Of a stretch of 7,867 nt of DNA, positions 6,013-7,867 are shown in pieces (positions within the stretch are counted from its first letter, which is position 1; each line of letters opens with the position of its first letter). The stretch comes from a bacterium (lineage in GTDB: Bacteria; Zixibacteria; MSB-5A5; GN15; FEB-12), in NCBI GenBank assembly GCA_030668045.1, contig DAOUUR010000090.1, positions 1-7,867 of the forward strand, written 5' to 3'. The notes beneath the pieces are model-generated. The model did no database searches. It was given only the letters and a program-made list of their open reading frames with translations, and was not told the origin of the DNA. A program made the translations under genes and the position numbers.

Positions 6013-6681
6013 GTGACAGCATCGAAAACTCGAGCAGTACTGACGCTCTTTGCCATTCTCACAAGTATGCTTGTCCTGCCGACGATAGCATCGGCGCAGA
6101 GTGAGTATGTGCAGCGTAACAGGCGGGCGATGGGATTCAACGTTAGCTTCATGGGCAATTCCGAGGGCTCAGGATGTGTGTTTTCTGCCGGTGCTTCTGT
6201 AAGCCGGTCGATAGATATCGGCCTCGCCTATGGCGGGGTGGTGGGAGCAAGAAGCAAAGTACAGTTGACTTCCGTAGTACCCAGCATTACGGCCTTCCTG
6301 TACAAAGGATATTCCCAGGACGGTCAGATGGCGGTGGCAATGCACGCGGGCTACCTCGCCGATGTCACTCGTCACAGCAACGAAGACGAATCACGAAACG
6401 CTACTATGATCGGTCCTGCGATAGCCTTCAACTCCGGGAGCTGGCAGAGTTCCTACCTGCTTGTATCTGCTTCGTTGATGTATGTCAACTGGACGGAAGC
6501 TAACGCCTCGCCAACGGTCGGATTTGATATCGGGTTATCATTTTGCTTTCGACTTGGCAGGAAGCAGATTATCACCCTGAGTGCTGGTGTCGGCCGCCTT
6601 GATGACCGTACCAGCATTGGCTTTGGGCTGGGAACTATCGTGGAGAGTGTGCCCGGTGGCGGGCGGGAGGCGGATTTTTGA
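6013..6681 (+). CDS. Secreted protein of unknown function, probable small outer-membrane beta-barrel
   Basis: A 222-aa protein that I do not recognise. Residues 1-28 are a Sec signal peptide: TASKTR basic start, a hydrophobic core at about 8-22, and cleavage predicted after ASA (A28-Q29). The mature part alternates polar and hydrophobic residues in strand-like blocks separated by glycines: GFNVSFMG, VFSAGASVSRSIDIGLAYGG, VPSITAFLYKGY, MAVAMHAGYLADV, SYLLVSASLMYVNW, VGFDIGLSFCFRLG, IITLSAGVGRL and SIGFGLGTIV. About eight to ten such blocks fit a small outer-membrane barrel, but it ends in DF after a Gly-rich tail instead of the usual terminal barrel strand ending in F/W. Two cysteines (C55, C178) survive processing. 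It has its own promoter, and its stop touches that of the convergent nnr gene. The barrel is an inference; a periplasmic beta protein is possible. Confidence 0.75.
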   Translation: MTASKTRAVLTLFAILTSMLVLPTIASAQSEYVQRNRRAMGFNVSFMGNSEGSGCVFSAGASVSRSIDIGLAYGGVVGARSKVQLTSVVPSITAFLYKGYSQDGQMAVAMHAGYLADVTRHSNEDESRNATMIGPAIAFNSGSWQSSYLLVSASLMYVNWTEANASPTVGFDIGLSFCFRLGRKQIITLSAGVGRLDDRTSIGFGLGTIVESVPGGGREADF

Positions 6682-7867
6682 TTACTCCAACAACTCGAAC
6701 ACTTCCGGTAAGGCGTCGGTTATGTCGCCGGCGATCATGGCGCGTTCGGTGAGATCGTTGGCGGCAATGTCTCCCGCCAGACCATGAATGAACACCCCCG
6801 CAATCGCAGCATCGAGAGCCGCCATCCCCTGCGCCAGGAATGATCCGATAATGCCGGTCAACACATCGCCCGATCCACCGGTAGCCATCCCCGAATTACC
6901 GCTCTGGTTGACAAAGCAACGACCGTCGGGATCGGCCACAATCGTGGGGCTTCCCTTGAGAACCAGTATCACGCCATAGGTAGAAGCAAACTGGCGAGCA
7001 GCCTCGATCCTGTCATGAAATTCTTCAGGATATCCGCCATCCCATAACCGCTGGAATTCCCCCGGATGGGGCGTCAGTATCAGAGGCGCTTTCCTGTCCT
7101 TGAGGATATCTATATGACCTGATAAAGCGTTCAATCCATCGGCATCGATAATGGCCGGTTTATCAAGGGTGGAGATAAATCTCCGGATCAGTTCGATGGT
7201 CTCGTGATGAGTGCCGATACCGGGTCCGATAGCTACCGCGTCGTGCTGGCTAAGAAGGTCGCGGATTTCGCCAAGTCCTCGCAGGGCCAGCGCGCCTTTT
7301 TTGGCAACGTCGGGGAGGGGGTAGGTCATTACTTCGGTCATCTTCGTGGCCAGCACCGGTTGAACCGACATCGGGCAGGCAACTTTGCACAATCCGCATC
7401 CGGACCTGAGAGCGCTTTTCCCGGCCAGAGCGGCGGCACCGGTCATCCCGGTTGATCCGGCCAGCACCATCAGCTTGCCGAAATCGCCCTTGTGGCCATC
7501 CGGTTTGCGGTATGGCAGCATCGTCGAGACTGCGTCGTGTGTGATCAACTCATCCTTGATCTCAAACTTCGCGACATCGTCATCGGGAATGCCAATCGGG
7601 ACCACAAAAACAGTTCCGGCCAGTTCACGACCGGGGGAGAGGTAGAGCCCGTACTTCGGTTGCGCCAGCGTAAAGGTGTAATCGGCGGCAACAACGCTGC
7701 CCTCGTGCGTGCCGTTATCGGCGTTCAATCCCGAAGGCATATCAACCGAGACGATAATAGCATCCTGACAATTGATATACTTGATGATCTCCGCCGACAG
7801 ACCTTTCGGAGCGCCGGAGAATCCGGTACCGAAGATGGCATCGACGATTATGTCGCATTCAAGGGTA
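6682..7867 (-). CDS. nnr: Bifunctional NAD(P)HX epimerase / ADP-dependent NAD(P)HX dehydratase, partial (5' end off right edge)
   Basis: The minus-strand frame is open from the right edge to TAA at 6684-6682, giving 394 visible codons. An internal Met at 7740 is not the start, because upstream codons continue the family sequence. Visible residues 1-50 are the end of a YjeF_N epimerase domain (DIIVDAIFGTGFSG, SVDMPSGLNAD), which interconverts R- and S-NAD(P)HX. From about residue 107 a ribokinase-like dehydratase domain follows: KGDFGKLMVLAGSTGMTGAA, GPGIG (214-218), DADGLNAL (241-248), TPHPGEF (265-271), LKGSPTIVADP (303-313) and NSGMATGGSGDVLTG (324-338, with D334 in the catalytic GSGD position). 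This half uses ADP to reconvert S-NAD(P)HX to NAD(P)H. Full-length fusions are about 500 aa, so roughly 100-120 N-terminal residues lie outside. All visible motifs are intact; it repairs hydrated nicotinamide cofactors in the cytosol. Confidence 0.95.
   Translation of the reverse strand, partial: TLECDIIVDAIFGTGFSGAPKGLSAEIIKYINCQDAIIVSVDMPSGLNADNGTHEGSVVAADYTFTLAQPKYGLYLSPGRELAGTVFVVPIGIPDDDVAKFEIKDELITHDAVSTMLPYRKPDGHKGDFGKLMVLAGSTGMTGAAALAGKSALRSGCGLCKVACPMSVQPVLATKMTEVMTYPLPDVAKKGALALRGLGEIRDLLSQHDAVAIGPGIGTHHETIELIRRFISTLDKPAIIDADGLNALSGHIDILKDRKAPLILTPHPGEFQRLWDGGYPEEFHDRIEAARQFASTYGVILVLKGSPTIVADPDGRCFVNQSGNSGMATGGSGDVLTGIIGSFLAQGMAALDAAIAGVFIHGLAGDIAANDLTERAMIAGDITDALPEVFELLE

Noticed and set aside
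6651..6679. GCCCG/CGGGC hairpin and T5 run at the end of the orphan secreted gene
   Set aside because: The stem is only 5 bp, the T-run is 10 bases away, and it lies inside coding sequence, so it is too weak to call a terminator.
5854..7523. 12-base identity ATGGCAGCATCG at 5854-5865 and 7512-7523
   Set aside because: The second copy is inside nnr coding sequence with no context in common; it is likely chance.

Overview
The window is ordinary chromosomal housekeeping DNA with several exported or membrane proteins. It comes from a diderm (Gram-negative-type) bacterium: it encodes a lipoprotein with an OmpA-type peptidoglycan-binding domain and a secreted, likely beta-barrel protein. The SecA is long (997 aa), carries an insertion of roughly 80-90 residues in the first half and ends in a SEC-C zinc tail. 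That architecture resembles SecA of the FCB-supergroup and relatives (Bacteroidetes/Chlorobi/Gemmatimonadetes/Zixibacteria-like lineages). The lineage is an inference from memory of the families, not a database result.

Layout, left to right. Bases 1-228 (minus) hold the start of a DUF433-type gene that runs off the left edge. Bases 229-490 are a divergent intergenic region with a G/T-rich tract and a plausible promoter for nfo. Endonuclease IV (nfo, plus) fills 491-1336. SecA (plus) fills 1497-4490 after a 160-bp leader. A small two-helix membrane protein with a PH-like C-terminal domain follows (4563-5018). Next is a glycine-zipper/OmpA lipoprotein (5140-5796), closed by a run of hairpins that ends in a strong intrinsic terminator (5890-5917). 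A clear promoter (5943-5972) and Shine-Dalgarno then drive an orphan secreted protein (6013-6681). Its stop codon directly abuts the stop codon of the convergent nnr gene (NAD(P)HX epimerase/dehydratase, minus), which runs off the right edge.

Functionally the genes are loosely linked: DNA repair (Nfo), protein export (SecA), envelope proteins that are Sec substrates (OmpA lipoprotein, orphan barrel), and repair of damaged nicotinamide cofactors (Nnr). No tRNA, rRNA, CRISPR array, insertion sequence or phage gene was seen, and there is no convincing new multi-gene system.

The most interesting non-coding signals are three. Intergenic hairpins share a GTAGG(T/G)CA-like foot but have different arms (about 4487, 5030, 5806 and, inverted, 5882), which suggests a dispersed hairpin repeat family. 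A 14-bp identical sequence lies upstream of both nfo (369-382) and secA (1387-1400). An 11-bp inverted repeat brackets the terminator after the OmpA gene. No stretch longer than 300 bases lacks a gene; the largest gap is 229-490.
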